Assembly: GCF_051245535.1 (NCBI RefSeq)
Contig: NZ_CP195303.1
Span: forward strand, 1,178,001-1,242,000
Source of the DNA: Micavibrio aeruginosavorus_D
Lineage (GTDB): Bacteria; Pseudomonadota; Alphaproteobacteria; Micavibrionales; Micavibrionaceae
Direction of reading: 5' to 3'
DNA: 64,000 nucleotides
Shown here: in pieces, positions 56,301-63,395 of the stretch
Layout of the letters: every line of letters begins with the position of its first letter
Numbering within the stretch: position 1 is the first letter of the stretch
Translations under genes and position numbers: made by a program
Notes under the pieces: model-generated
Databases searched by the model: none
Told to the model about the DNA's origin: nothing
Seen by the model: the letters and a program-made list of their open reading frames with translations, nothing else

Positions 56301-59293
56301 GGCAGAACGGTCATTCCGATCGACACGCAATCCTGCACATCGGCTTCACCGTCGAAATCACCCGCGACATATCCACCCGGGCAAACGGCGCTGTCATAAA
56401 TCGTGTCACCCGTTTGCAGGCGCCCACTCGGCGATGCAACGCCCAGACCCAGACGGGCCGTGGTGCGATCCCACGTGAAATTCGCGTCGGCACCCAAAGT
56501 GCCCGCACTGTTGTAAACAACCTGAGTATCCGCACCCGGCGCGCCGCCGACGCTGCCGCTGCTGGAAATCGGCGACCATGTGCCGCTGCTGTTTTTGATT
56601 TCCATGATGCCGTTATTGTCGCGAATACCGTAACCCGTATCCCCGCGCGTCGTGCCCCAGTTCAAATAATGGTCTGCACCAATGCCAACATCATTTTCTG
56701 AATACAGACCCCAGCCACCGGCCAGGTTTTGGAAGTAACCCGCAACACCATCCGGGCTGTTCACATCGCCATACACACCATATGTGACACCCGTTGCCGA
56801 TGCCGCACGGGCAAACAGGCCATATCCGTTGGAACCATTGCTGATCGCCTGAACGCCGTAGTTCACGCCCACTGTGGCGCTGGCATAACCGTACACACCG
56901 CGACCACTGCCGCCGTCACTTTGACCGATTACACCAGTTACAAGACCGCTCGCACCCGTCGCGAGCCCTTTGATTGCAGATGATCCCGCCGACGTCGATG
57001 TGCTCGAAGCATTCAGTGCTGCGCCGCTGGCGCTATCATTCGTTCCAACAACATTCAGAATGCTGCCCGACGTATAGGACGACGAACCCAGCGTCAAACC
57101 GTTCCCCGTCGTCAGAGAGTCCCAATTCCAAGTCTGTGCGTAGTTGGCGTTGTCGATGGTATTCGCCGCAGCCGCTTCCAGCAATGCGCTGATACGCGGA
57201 CTACCCACGCCACCGCCACCACCGCCGCCCGCAGCCAGTTCATACCAGTTGCCATCGGACGAACAATATTCCAGCGCATCACCGCTGGTGTATTTAATCG
57301 AGCCGGCGGTGCCCGCCGCGCATCCGTTCGACGTATCGCCCAGACGGATCGCACCGGCAACTTCAAATTCCATGTTCGGGTTGGTCGTACCAACACCAAC
57401 CTCACCCGTCGCCAATACGGTCAATGCCGGTGAACCACCAGCATTCAGCGACAATCCCGTGCCCTGCTCATACAAACCAGAGTCAGAATTTACACGGAAC
57501 GATTCACCCAGAACGTAGCCAGAAAATTCACCATTCCCAACAACATCCAACGCCTGCCCCGGCGTGGGTTCACCGATACCGACATTACCCGTCGCATCAA
57601 CAACCAAACGCTGACCACCCGCCGTTGCAATGGCAACAGTGTTTGCACCAGCACTGAACAGGCCAGTATCGTTATCACCATCGAATGAGTATGTCGGGCC
57701 ACCAGCGGTTCCCGCCGTGCCATAGAAGAAATCGGCGTAGACGTTTTCGGTCGCCAGAATATCGCCCGCGACCTCAAGCTCACGACCACCGGATGACATA
57801 CCAATGCCGACCAGACCCGCAGCATCGATCACCAAACGTGTCGATCCGCCAGTACCCAGCAGCAATTCGCCTGCGCCGCCATTGTCGTAGAAAATGTTGG
57901 TGCCGATTTGGTAACGATCCGCATTCACCGTACCCGTGCCAACGTCCAGCGTAGCCGTCGGGTTCGTTACACCAATACCAATTTCATTACTGGACAGATC
58001 ACCATACAGCAACCCGCCAATGTTCATGAAGTCATTGGTACTGTCCGCCGCGGCATCTTCGTTATGACCGATGATAATGTTGCGGCTTCCACTCACGAGA
58101 GTGTTCCCCGCATCACGACCAATCAAAATGTTTTCGTCACCACCAACAATAAGGTCGCCCGCGCCCACACCAACAACAACGTTGCTGTCCGCCTGTGCAA
58201 CATCAACGTCCAAATCGCCATCGTCAGTACCCAGGAACAAATTGCCCGTGGCTTCATCGCGCAAACCATCGGTCAGCGCATCAATCTCACCGCCGGACGC
58301 ACCAGATCCGCCAACATTCACCCAGCCATCCGGGAACAACGCCAGAGCGGCCACGCTTTGGTCGCAAATCTGCAATGTCTGTTCGTCGCCTGCACCTTCG
58401 AAAATACGCAATACGCCAACGTTGGCCGCATTACACGCGCCAGATGTGGATTGGTTCGGAAGGAACAAACCGGAGTTTGCGGCACCGCGCATATCCAGGA
58501 AACCGCTATCGAACTTAGCGCCGCCCTGGAAGTTTGTTTCGCTCAGGAAGCTGGCGGCTTTGCTCAGTTCGATTTCTTTATCGATAGTGGCAACACCAGG
58601 CCTGTTCGGCATCAATTTCCACAAGCCATCGGACATACCGCTTGCATCATCGTACGTGAAGCTATGAACAACGTCGTCACCGCCGGACAAAACCATTTTC
58701 GGGTCTGTTGCGTAATCAACGCAAGATGTATTGAACGCACGGTCCGGACCCGCGGAAATAATTGAGATAATGATGGCCGCTCTGGCATCATCCGGGTCCG
58801 CCGTCGCGCCATCAAGCAATCCGGGCGGCGTCGCATCACAAGACGCATGTCCAAGATCCATCATGTCCCATGCGCAATAACCATACTCCGTCCCCCACGG
58901 GTCGGTTTTGGTTGCACCAATAATGCCGGGGATCAAACCACCATTGGTGGGAACTGTGGTACCCGCACGCGGAACCAAAGGCTCAATAAAACCATCACCA
59001 TCGCAATCACCACCCGCGGACTGCTGCGCAGCCTCCATAACCGCCAGCTTCGCTGCCAACTGCATTTGCGTGTCGGCTTTGGCTTTCTGGTTGACGGTAA
59101 CGACGGTGGAGAGAGGACCGCGCATCAAGGCGGTGGATGCGGCACCAACAACGCCAATGAGCGCGACCGCCCCGAACAGGGCGGCGAAAATATTCCCGCG
59201 CTCGCTATTGCGCTGTGACGTCAAACGGAAGTCCCCCGCTAGGTCCCTAGTATTATTACGCTCAATATCATTCTCAGGCCGGTGGTCGGTCAT
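50327..59293 (-). CDS. Giant chimeric surface fibre: pilin-like N-term, YadA-like heads, S74 chaperone, TM tail
   Basis: A 2988-residue protein. Residues 34-56 are a hydrophobic helix (NIFAALFGAVALIGVVGAAS) followed by a pseudopilin-like domain with DPWGTEYGYCAWD and IISAGPDRAF. The middle is built of repeats: blocks with the YadA-head pattern ALGxxxxAxGxxS (protein segments encoded near 55.1-55.4 and 53.6-54.1 kb) and long runs of GVYG-type repeats encoded at 50.9-51.7, 52.2-52.8 and 56.6-57.0 kb. At the C-terminus SDIRLKTDI (Ser2824, Lys2829) begins an S74 intramolecular chaperone, followed by a coiled coil, a membrane helix (AGIVVILGGLGLAFMW) and RRRRR. Trimerisation is expected. GGGGG precedes the ATG. 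First gene of the operon. Confidence 0.8.
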   Translation of the reverse strand: MTDHRPENDIERNNTRDLAGDFRLTSQRNSERGNIFAALFGAVALIGVVGAASTALMRGPLSTVVTVNQKAKADTQMQLAAKLAVMEAAQQSAGGDCDGDGFIEPLVPRAGTTVPTNGGLIPGIIGATKTDPWGTEYGYCAWDMMDLGHASCDATPPGLLDGATADPDDARAAIIISIISAGPDRAFNTSCVDYATDPKMVLSGGDDVVHSFTYDDASGMSDGLWKLMPNRPGVATIDKEIELSKAASFLSETNFQGGAKFDSGFLDMRGAANSGLFLPNQSTSGACNAANVGVLRIFEGAGDEQTLQICDQSVAALALFPDGWVNVGGSGASGGEIDALTDGLRDEATGNLFLGTDDGDLDVDVAQADSNVVVGVGAGDLIVGGDENILIGRDAGNTLVSGSRNIIIGHNEDAAADSTNDFMNIGGLLYGDLSSNEIGIGVTNPTATLDVGTGTVNADRYQIGTNIFYDNGGAGELLLGTGGSTRLVIDAAGLVGIGMSSGGRELEVAGDILATENVYADFFYGTAGTAGGPTYSFDGDNDTGLFSAGANTVAIATAGGQRLVVDATGNVGIGEPTPGQALDVVGNGEFSGYVLGESFRVNSDSGLYEQGTGLSLNAGGSPALTVLATGEVGVGTTNPNMEFEVAGAIRLGDTSNGCAAGTAGSIKYTSGDALEYCSSDGNWYELAAGGGGGGGVGSPRISALLEAAAANTIDNANYAQTWNWDSLTTGNGLTLGSSSYTSGSILNVVGTNDSASGAALNASSTSTSAGSSAIKGLATGASGLVTGVIGQSDGGSGRGVYGYASATVGVNYGVQAISNGSNGYGLFARAASATGVTYGVYGDVNSPDGVAGYFQNLAGGWGLYSENDVGIGADHYLNWGTTRGDTGYGIRDNNGIMEIKNSSGTWSPISSSGSVGGAPGADTQVVYNSAGTLGADANFTWDRTTARLGLGVASPSGRLQTGDTIYDSAVCPGGYVAGDFDGEADVQDCVSIGMTVLPDGNVGIGTTSVAPFGGTTRTLMVSGTNSGDTANVVLRGHPSAVDETLGGIIFMNGANLGAGVSSVLGSSADSAGLIFNTWNAGAGQVPMWIQPDGRISLGSYVAADLDLRLDVNGKVGATEYCDEAGLNCIDIANVSGAGGADTEVQFNSSGTLAGSPGFTWTEGSSALNVTGRVNVSDRINIAGQAGSVPQLMRFGDLTDVDTTGAVNGNAIIFDGTDWVVGTIGSGSVGAAGADRQVQFNSSGSLAADTNFVYTSAGDFIVGSSQMDDGAGSDMRMFFNKTKGAFRAGYAGSDEWDDASVGLASIALGDSVTASGNSSFAAGNGTAATAEGSVALGSYAAATGNFAFAAGRNSVAGGLASAAFGFNTNASGQTSIAFGSSVAAGNGVAGSGLGDGSVAYGLIDDAVTITTPSQVTGVQSMGIFMGDQDGLVVSANNQMSLLGGKMVIDPRVPASNLSADTAFEVEGTIKISYSNEACDASREGSIRYMSSTDTFEVCAETASGWEEIGGNIEQVAGDPPVSNFVEDLDDLGDVTIASAVNGECLVYNGSVWADGACGVAGATPGGADTNVQFNSNGDLHGTADFTWNQGTTTLSVTGAVNVSDRINISGQAGNAPNRLVLNGMDDVAISSAANGECLVYNGAAWVDGACTASTPSAAGADRQIQFNSGNAFAADANFVYTAAGDFIVGSTQMDDTTTGNEDMRMFFNRTKGAFRAGGAYDAEWDDANIGIASVALGDGPTASGEVSVAIGNAPIASGLGSVAIGTQAEAQGENSLALGPQTVASETNSVAIGNGSSSGAFGGFAIGDGAQIGGFGEGAIALGRGAIASEEGAVTLGRWAKSGALASSAVGGMTTATGRYSMALGSHVIAGDGAFVGDDELNQALDQTVGEGAMAIGLVSGASEGSMSNTYARVTGDQSLGIFMGVQQAVDLQANNTMGLFGGKMVIDPRQQATNLSADTAFEVEGTIKIAYSGEACDASREGSIRYMSNTDTFEMCAVAANDWEAIGGGATPGGADTYVQFNSNGDLDGVAAFTWDNATSTLGVTGKINVSDRINIAGQAGNAPNEMTLANLGDVTLASPANGECLVYDGTTWENAACGGGGGAISDLTAATAANTLANADHTQTWNWDSLTTGNGLALGSSSLTTGNVLYVAATNTAASGSAIYATTSSTTNNGAAVEGVATGASGRTYGLYGTTNSAGTGAAGVFGWAYGASAATYGGNFGTDSTSGIGISAQATAATGSTMGGFFRTDSTGSAYGVYGEAAAGTGSTMGGYFDSASTSGIGVYGNAGASTGTTYGVYGNNASAAGYGGYFTNTNAGGGWGLYSTDDIGLAASMYLNWGATRGSTGYGIRDNAGVIECKNSGGAWAPCAGGGGGATPGGADTNVQFNSNGDLAGTADFTWDQASTTLSVSGVVSVGDKIAMGGVTGNLPTYLGLTGLSDVTLASPANGECLVYDGTTWENAACGGGGAISALTAATATNTINNLNFAQTWNWNTLTTQTALSMASTSMTSGTMLSVSSTNGTATGTGIYSSINTTGAAKAIYGRSWGTSGTASGVYGEAASASGFAVYGVNSAAGTGVYGTSTAASGTGVTGVANNTGGVGGVRGTTSSTSGVGIFGDNTAVSGSTSGVYGSAASATGFGVYGINAASAGIGVGGVANAGAGFGVLGITSSTTAGATGVRGNSTGTSGGVYGVHGSSSSTAGAGVLGANSATSGSTAGVWGTAASSSGFGMYGNNTASGGTGVGGVANTGAGVAVWGSTTSTTATATGVRGTASGASGVTYGVYGSSSSSTGYGGYFTNLSTGVALHAQGDITYTGVLTDTSDIRLKTDIQQLDAQDVLARLDQIDTYSFRMRDDVSGQLELGVMAQEVEKVFPELVRTASDEMGTKSVNYTGFVAPLIEATKTLKAENDDLKAELASLKTEQTAMVSSIDDLRADMNGMKAHTGYGIGKAGFGAGMAAGIVVILGGLGLAFMWNNTGLRRRRRAE
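50822..50842 (-). other. Predicted S74 self-cleavage site in the giant fibre
   Basis: This codes for SDIRLKT. In endosialidase-type tail-fibre chaperones the chain is cut just before this Ser, using a Ser-Lys dyad five residues apart; both residues are kept here. Cleavage would leave the last 165 residues, including the membrane helix, as a separate piece. Confidence 0.6.
51903..51974 (-). repeat. 72-bp direct repeat, copy A
   Basis: It matches 53004-53075 with one mismatch, in the same orientation. The two copies are 1101 bp apart, which is exactly 367 codons, so recombination between them would delete sequence in frame. Confidence 0.9.
53004..53075 (-). repeat. 72-bp direct repeat, copy B
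   Basis: Partner of the copy at 51903-51974. Both encode the segment ending NAACGGGG-side of the repeat blocks in the giant fibre protein. Confidence 0.9.
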
Positions 59294-59749
59294 ATGCTGG
59301 CCCCCGATCGCACTGGGGTACCGTCACATACAATCGTTTTCATTACCCAAGCCCATAATTCTTTAACCGACTGACTTAAAAATTCTTTTTTGTTTTTATG
59401 GGGCCGGGGCAAAATGCAAATACACTGGCTTAGGATAGATTCTCCCAGAAAATCATTACCAAAACCATAATTCCATACCTTATTCAGTGCGACGCAACGA
59501 TTTGAAAAAAATACATTTTCAAGCCCGGAAGCCCTCTGGAAGGCTGGCCCGGAATTGCGTCGCATTTTGAATGATATGATCCGGGGTAACCCCATGGAAA
59601 TACAGCACTTTGGATAGGGTGGAGAACGCATAAATATAAACAGAAAACCGGGGACGAACGCCCCCGGCGAAAAATCGGGTACACACACCCGTCTATCTTA
59701 CGGATTTTAAAGCGTGAATCAAGCCAACGCCGGGATAAATCGGCGTATT
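59294..59749. other. 456-bp intergenic region
   Basis: No gene that I can support; the open frames here lack family resemblance and ribosome sites. It holds the terminator of the downstream hypothetical gene (59642-59670) and must contain the promoter of the giant surface operon, but I cannot point to a convincing -35/-10 pair. Confidence 0.6.
59642..59670 (-). terminator. Terminator after the 59750-60379 gene
   Basis: An 8-bp stem CCGGGGAC/GCCCCCGG with one mismatch and a 4-base loop, followed on the minus strand by TTTTCTG. Confidence 0.65.
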
Positions 59750-60379
59750 TCAGCCCCGCCCGGACGCCGGGGTCTGATTACGAAAAACCTCCGGCGCTAC
59801 GGCCTGCACCTGCAGGGCCAGGCAGGTCGTCCGGTCCGCCAGCAAATTGTGCTGACGCAGGGCATTGGCAAATTCCTGCCCCAGCCTCTTGTCTGTGAAC
59901 ATATTGGCCGGGGTCACGATCAGCGCGGAATCCCCCCCGCTCACGATTTTGCGGAGCGGCTCGACGAAATCCGGGTGATTGGCCGCAAAAGACTGCACAT
60001 TCAGGGCCGTCGCATTGAAAATCGACGGCATAAACGGCCGCCCGTTGGCGTTCTTCATGAAACCGGGGTGGTAATCCTTCTGAAACCCGTGCGCGGCGTA
60101 ATCCGACAGCACCTTCATCACCGATGCCCCACGGTGCAAACCCGTATCCTGCAAGGCTTTGTCCAGAGCCTGTAACCGATCCGAGGGCAGCGCTTCACCA
60201 CTGCGATCGCGCCAGCCTTTGGCCAGTTTATTGAGGTCATCAAAGGCCTGCGGGCGGTCACGGCGCAGCGTATCCAGTTGGCCGCGCATGGTCACATAAT
60301 CCTGTTCGGTGAGAAAACCGCCCTCAACATCAACATTCAGGGCCACAAGGCGGGATCCGGCGCGCTTATAATCGGTCAT
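59750..60379 (-). CDS. Hypothetical protein, about 209 residues
   Basis: Not recognised. A soluble, mainly helical protein that starts MTDYKRAGSRLVALNVDVEG. It contains the segment FNATALNVQSFAANHPDFVE and ends in a short low-complexity tail (TPASGRG). The frame allows a TTG at 60385, but the ATG at 60379 is preferred and has AAGGAAAGAG upstream. It is divergent from dsbB with a 147-bp gap. No function can be given. Confidence 0.7.
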   Translation of the reverse strand: MTDYKRAGSRLVALNVDVEGGFLTEQDYVTMRGQLDTLRRDRPQAFDDLNKLAKGWRDRSGEALPSDRLQALDKALQDTGLHRGASVMKVLSDYAAHGFQKDYHPGFMKNANGRPFMPSIFNATALNVQSFAANHPDFVEPLRKIVSGGDSALIVTPANMFTDKRLGQEFANALRQHNLLADRTTCLALQVQAVAPEVFRNQTPASGRG

Positions 60380-60526
60380 AACCAATCTCTTTCCTTCGGG
60401 TTCTGTTTTCGAGTCAGAGACCCTGACTATCCTGTATCAGAGCATAACGCCCGATATGTAAATATTAGGTAAATCAAATACAAGATAAATGCCCACAAAC
60501 CTGCCATTTTCGCGGTACAATGCTAC

Positions 60527-61105
60527 ATGATTGCCCATGACCACTCCCGACCACAACACACCATCAAAGCCATGCACCTGAAAAACCTGATCAATTCCGC
60601 CCTGACCCGCCCCACTCTGGCCGCCGCGATCGTGACGGTGGTTCCGGCCCTGTTGCTGGCGGCGGCGTTTGTTTTTCAATATGGGGTTGGGTTGGCCCCG
60701 TGCGTGCTGTGCGTTTATCAACGTTGGCCCTATGCCGCCATCATCGCGGTTGGGTTGGTGGCCTTCGTTCTGGGGCGTCGCGGCCATGCCAAGCCGGCCG
60801 CCGCTTTGATCTTTCTCACCGCTTTGATCTTTATCGGTGAATCCATTCTGGCCGCCTATCACGTTGGTGTTGAACATCGCTGGTGGGCTTCGGTGTTTGA
60901 AGGCTGCTCCACCGGATTTGATATCGCCGGTGGCGGTTCCATTCTGGATAAAATAGAAAGCACCGCAGCGGTGCGCTGCGATGCTGTTGCCTGGTCGTTG
61001 TTTGGAATTTCGATGGCGGGCTATAACGCGCTGATCGCCTTTGCCATGGGGATTTATGCGGCCGTCGCATCCATCATGGTCACGCGCAAAGCCAACGGGT
61101 TTTAA
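60527..61105 (+). CDS. dsbB: Disulfide bond formation protein B
   Basis: An inner-membrane protein that reoxidises DsbA using quinone. It has 192 residues with four hydrophobic helices, starting at LAAAIVTVVPALLLAAAFVF. The first redox pair is APCVLCVYQRWPY (CxxC), and the second pair is formed by EGCST and VRCDA in the next periplasmic loop. The first 15 residues may not be translated: an ATG at 60572 (MHLKNL) is an alternative. It is divergent from the hypothetical gene at 59750. The cysteine-rich surface proteins encoded nearby are possible clients, which is inference. Confidence 0.93.
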   Translation: MIAHDHSRPQHTIKAMHLKNLINSALTRPTLAAAIVTVVPALLLAAAFVFQYGVGLAPCVLCVYQRWPYAAIIAVGLVAFVLGRRGHAKPAAALIFLTALIFIGESILAAYHVGVEHRWWASVFEGCSTGFDIAGGGSILDKIESTAAVRCDAVAWSLFGISMAGYNALIAFAMGIYAAVASIMVTRKANGF

Positions 61106-61221
61106 GCGAACAGACCAACCAGACCCGTAATGCCCAGACCAACCGCGCCGTAAAAAATATAAAAGCCCACGCTTTCTTTCAGGCTGCGGGATTTGGACAG
61201 GTCAAACAGGTCTCTAAACAT
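61102..61221 (-). CDS. Small membrane protein, 39 residues
   Basis: It starts MFRDLFDLSKSRSLKESVGF and has one membrane helix to the end (FYIFYGAVGLGITGLVGLFA). AAGG lies about 12 bases before the ATG. The frame allows a longer form to 61296, but the ribosome site and the amphipathic start favour the short one. The pattern of a short polar start followed by FY and a membrane helix recalls the start of the 61425-61781 protein. Not in any family I can name. Confidence 0.5.
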   Translation of the reverse strand: MFRDLFDLSKSRSLKESVGFYIFYGAVGLGITGLVGLFA

Positions 61222-61359
61222 TTTGCGAAGGCCTTCTTCTAAAAAATTTGCTCGGGGTGAAGCATTTATACTTAAATGTTGCACCTGCGAAGTCAAGCGA
61301 AATCTTTGAAAACGCCTTATTTTATTGGGCTTTTGTCACCCCTCCTATCCTTCGGCATA

Positions 61360-61390
61360 AGAAAACCGGGCCCCGCGGGTGCCCGGTTCG
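61360..61390 (-). terminator. Terminator after the 61425 gene
   Basis: A stem AACCGGGC/GCCCGGTT around a GC-rich loop, followed on the minus strand by TTTTCTT. Confidence 0.75.
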
Positions 61391-61424
61391 TTATTCATTC
61401 AAGTCACGTAACGTGACGCGCGTT

Positions 61425-61781
61425 CTATTTGCGTGCGTCGAACGTGCTGAGCAATGCAACGGGGATCAACCCCAGAAGCACGCCTGTGGTCCAGGCCAGG
61501 TAAACACCTGCGACCGCCAGGATGATTGAGAACACATCGCTGCTCAATCCCTTGCTCATAACGATACCGCTGGCCAGCAACAGCACAAAGGCTGAGCCGA
61601 TCATCGTATATGCGGAACCACCTTCGAAGAAACTTCCGGCTGCGCCATCAATGACGCCCATCATTCCTAAGACGTGGACCAACGTTGTTGAAATACCCAC
61701 CAAGATCACCGTCTGTACGACGTAGAACATGATGGCATCCATCACCGTTTTCTGGTTTATGCTAAAGACCTTCCCAAACAT
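61425..61781 (-). CDS. Three-span membrane protein
   Basis: A 118-residue inner-membrane protein with hydrophobic stretches MFYVVQTVILVGISTTLVHV, YTMIGSAFVLLLASGIVM and IILAVAGVYLAWTTGVLLGLI. It starts MFGKVFSINQKTVMDAI, similar in layout to the small protein at 61102. Not recognised. A strong ribosome site (GGGAGG) lies 7 bases before the ATG. Confidence 0.8.
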   Translation of the reverse strand: MFGKVFSINQKTVMDAIMFYVVQTVILVGISTTLVHVLGMMGVIDGAAGSFFEGGSAYTMIGSAFVLLLASGIVMSKGLSSDVFSIILAVAGVYLAWTTGVLLGLIPVALLSTFDARK

Positions 61782-61818
61782 GACAACCTCCCTTCAAGGT
61801 TCTCTTACGCTTATGGGC

Positions 61819-62388
61819 TTACTGGTCTACAAGCTCTGTATCCCAGTAGAGAAAGTCACCCCAGCTTCTATGCAAGAAGTTTGGAGGAAACCTTCGCCCG
61901 TTTTCCTGGAGCTCGAATATCGACGGCTGTAAGGGATCGGTCATCGGAAACATGCCACACTCGCGCGGGGTCATGCTGCCTTTGGCCAGGTTACATCCCT
62001 GACAGGCCGTGACGATATTGTCCCAGGTTGTACGTCCGCCCCGTGACCGCGGGATCACATGATCGAACGTCAACTCTTGCGTCCTGAAGGTATCGCCACA
62101 ATACTGGCATTCAAACCCGTCCCTCAGGAACACGTTAAATCGTGTAAAGGCCGGTGCCCGTTCCATGGGCACGTATTCCTTCAGCGCCAGAACACTGGGC
62201 AGCCGCATCTGATGCGATGGCGAACTGATCACGCGTTCATATTCCGACACAACGACGACAGATTCGCGGAAGATCGCTTTTATCGCGTCCTGCCACGACC
62301 AGAGTGAGAGAGGGAAATAACTCAACGGTCTGAAATCCGCATTCAGGATCAGAGCCGGACATTGTTCAAGGGGAGTTATAGCACTCAT
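61819..62388 (-). CDS. HNH endonuclease
   Basis: A 189-residue protein with a complete HNH module: FECQYCGDTF, ELTFDHVIPRSRGG, WDNIVTACQGCNLAKG. The two CxxC pairs would hold a structural zinc, and DH, N and the following K-G complete the catalytic motif. An N-terminal helical part (LILNADFRPLSYFPLSLWSW) is typical of the widespread alphaproteobacterial version of this family, which is not part of a restriction system. AAGGAG precedes the ATG. It ends 37 bp upstream of the three-span membrane protein gene on the same strand. Confidence 0.92.
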   Translation of the reverse strand: MSAITPLEQCPALILNADFRPLSYFPLSLWSWQDAIKAIFRESVVVVSEYERVISSPSHQMRLPSVLALKEYVPMERAPAFTRFNVFLRDGFECQYCGDTFRTQELTFDHVIPRSRGGRTTWDNIVTACQGCNLAKGSMTPRECGMFPMTDPLQPSIFELQENGRRFPPNFLHRSWGDFLYWDTELVDQ

Positions 62389-62552
62389 GCAAACACACTC
62401 CTTCGCTGTGACGAAAGGGAGACCCTACGGGCGGGAGTGAGGAGAACAAAAAGGTCTCGCGCTTTGCCTACACAATATATTGTAGGGCAAAATCACATTT
62501 TGCACAATTTTTTCACAATCAAAGATTGATGCGTTGCGTCAATATGGTAAAG

Positions 62553-62583
62553 CGCGTTCTTCATCCACTGGACAGAAGAACGC
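62553..62583 (-). terminator. Likely terminator of the carboxylesterase gene
   Basis: A 9-bp stem GCGTTCTTC/GAAGAACGC with a 13-base loop, just past the stop at 62590. The T tail on the minus strand is weak. Confidence 0.5.
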
Positions 62584-62589
62584 CTGTAT

Positions 62590-63243
62590 TTAATGACCTA
62601 AATGCGATTGCAGGAATTCGGCCCCCGTTGCAATCGCCGTATCATCAATGCCATGCGCCAGATACGGGATCATCTTACCGGTGACCGGAAACCCTTTGTT
62701 TTCAAGCGTCTGCAGCGCTATTTGATAGAATGCAACGGGCACCACCGGGTCCATCGCACCATGCACAAGATGGATGGGCAATTTGCAAATTGCATCGCCA
62801 CTCAACCCCTCCGCACCCGCTAACAAACCGGAATAAGCCAGCACACCGGCAAGCTTTTTTGCACGGCGCGGCGCAACATAAAGCGCCATCATCGTGCCCT
62901 GAGAAAAGCCCAACAACGCGATATTTTCGTCGCTCAGCCCATATTGGTCACGTTGTTCCGTGATGAAATCATCGATGATTTGTGCGCTTTCTTTCACACC
63001 GCGCTCCATCGCCTCTTGTGTGAATTCGCGAATGGAAAACCATTGCCGCCCCATCGGCGCCATGTCGAACGGTTGCGCGCCATCAGGCGACACAAAAACC
63101 GTGTGCGGCAATTTTTCCGCCAGCATGGGTGCCAGCCCCAACAAATCCTGCCCGTCCGCCCCAACGCCGTGCAACAGAATGACCATGGATGTCGGCGCAC
63201 CTCCTGCGGCGGGACCGAATGTGTAGGATTTTAATGCGGACAT
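62590..63243 (-). CDS. Phospholipase/carboxylesterase, alpha/beta hydrolase
   Basis: A 217-residue serine hydrolase of the carboxylesterase/acyl-protein thioesterase-like family. The oxyanion region is VILLHGVGADGQDLLGLA, the nucleophile elbow GFSQGTMMALY, the acid HGAMDPVVPV, and the catalytic histidine lies in LAHGIDDTA. The substrate is not predictable. AGGTG lies before the ATG. It is a single gene between the HNH gene and gluQ. Confidence 0.9.
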   Translation of the reverse strand: MSALKSYTFGPAAGGAPTSMVILLHGVGADGQDLLGLAPMLAEKLPHTVFVSPDGAQPFDMAPMGRQWFSIREFTQEAMERGVKESAQIIDDFITEQRDQYGLSDENIALLGFSQGTMMALYVAPRRAKKLAGVLAYSGLLAGAEGLSGDAICKLPIHLVHGAMDPVVPVAFYQIALQTLENKGFPVTGKMIPYLAHGIDDTAIATGAEFLQSHLGH

Positions 63244-63307
63244 GGATACACCTGTTGGTTCGTTATTACGCCCCGCAATTTAACACGGAGCCCCAATTTT
63301 TACACCC

Positions 63308-63375
63308 GTCATTCCGGCGAAAGCCGGAACCTTCAACCCTTATGGCGAAAAGATCCCGGCTTGCGCCGGGATGAC
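63308..63375. repeat. Third dispersed palindrome, GTCATTCC type
   Basis: It begins GTCATTCCGGCG and ends CGCCGGGATGAC, with an internal CCGGC/GCCGG hairpin. It has the same end design as the repeats at 2284 and 41532. It lies in the 150-bp gap between the divergent esterase and gluQ genes. Confidence 0.75.
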
Positions 63376-63395
63376 GTCTCCATGATAATGCCCCC

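Noticed and set aside
50327..59293. CRISPR-like repetition
   Set aside because: The repeats are of uneven length and in frame, without constant spacers. They are protein repeats.
59290..59688. A 132-codon frame upstream of the giant fibre gene
   Set aside because: No ribosome site, no recognisable domain, odd composition, and it overlaps the probable promoter and a terminator.
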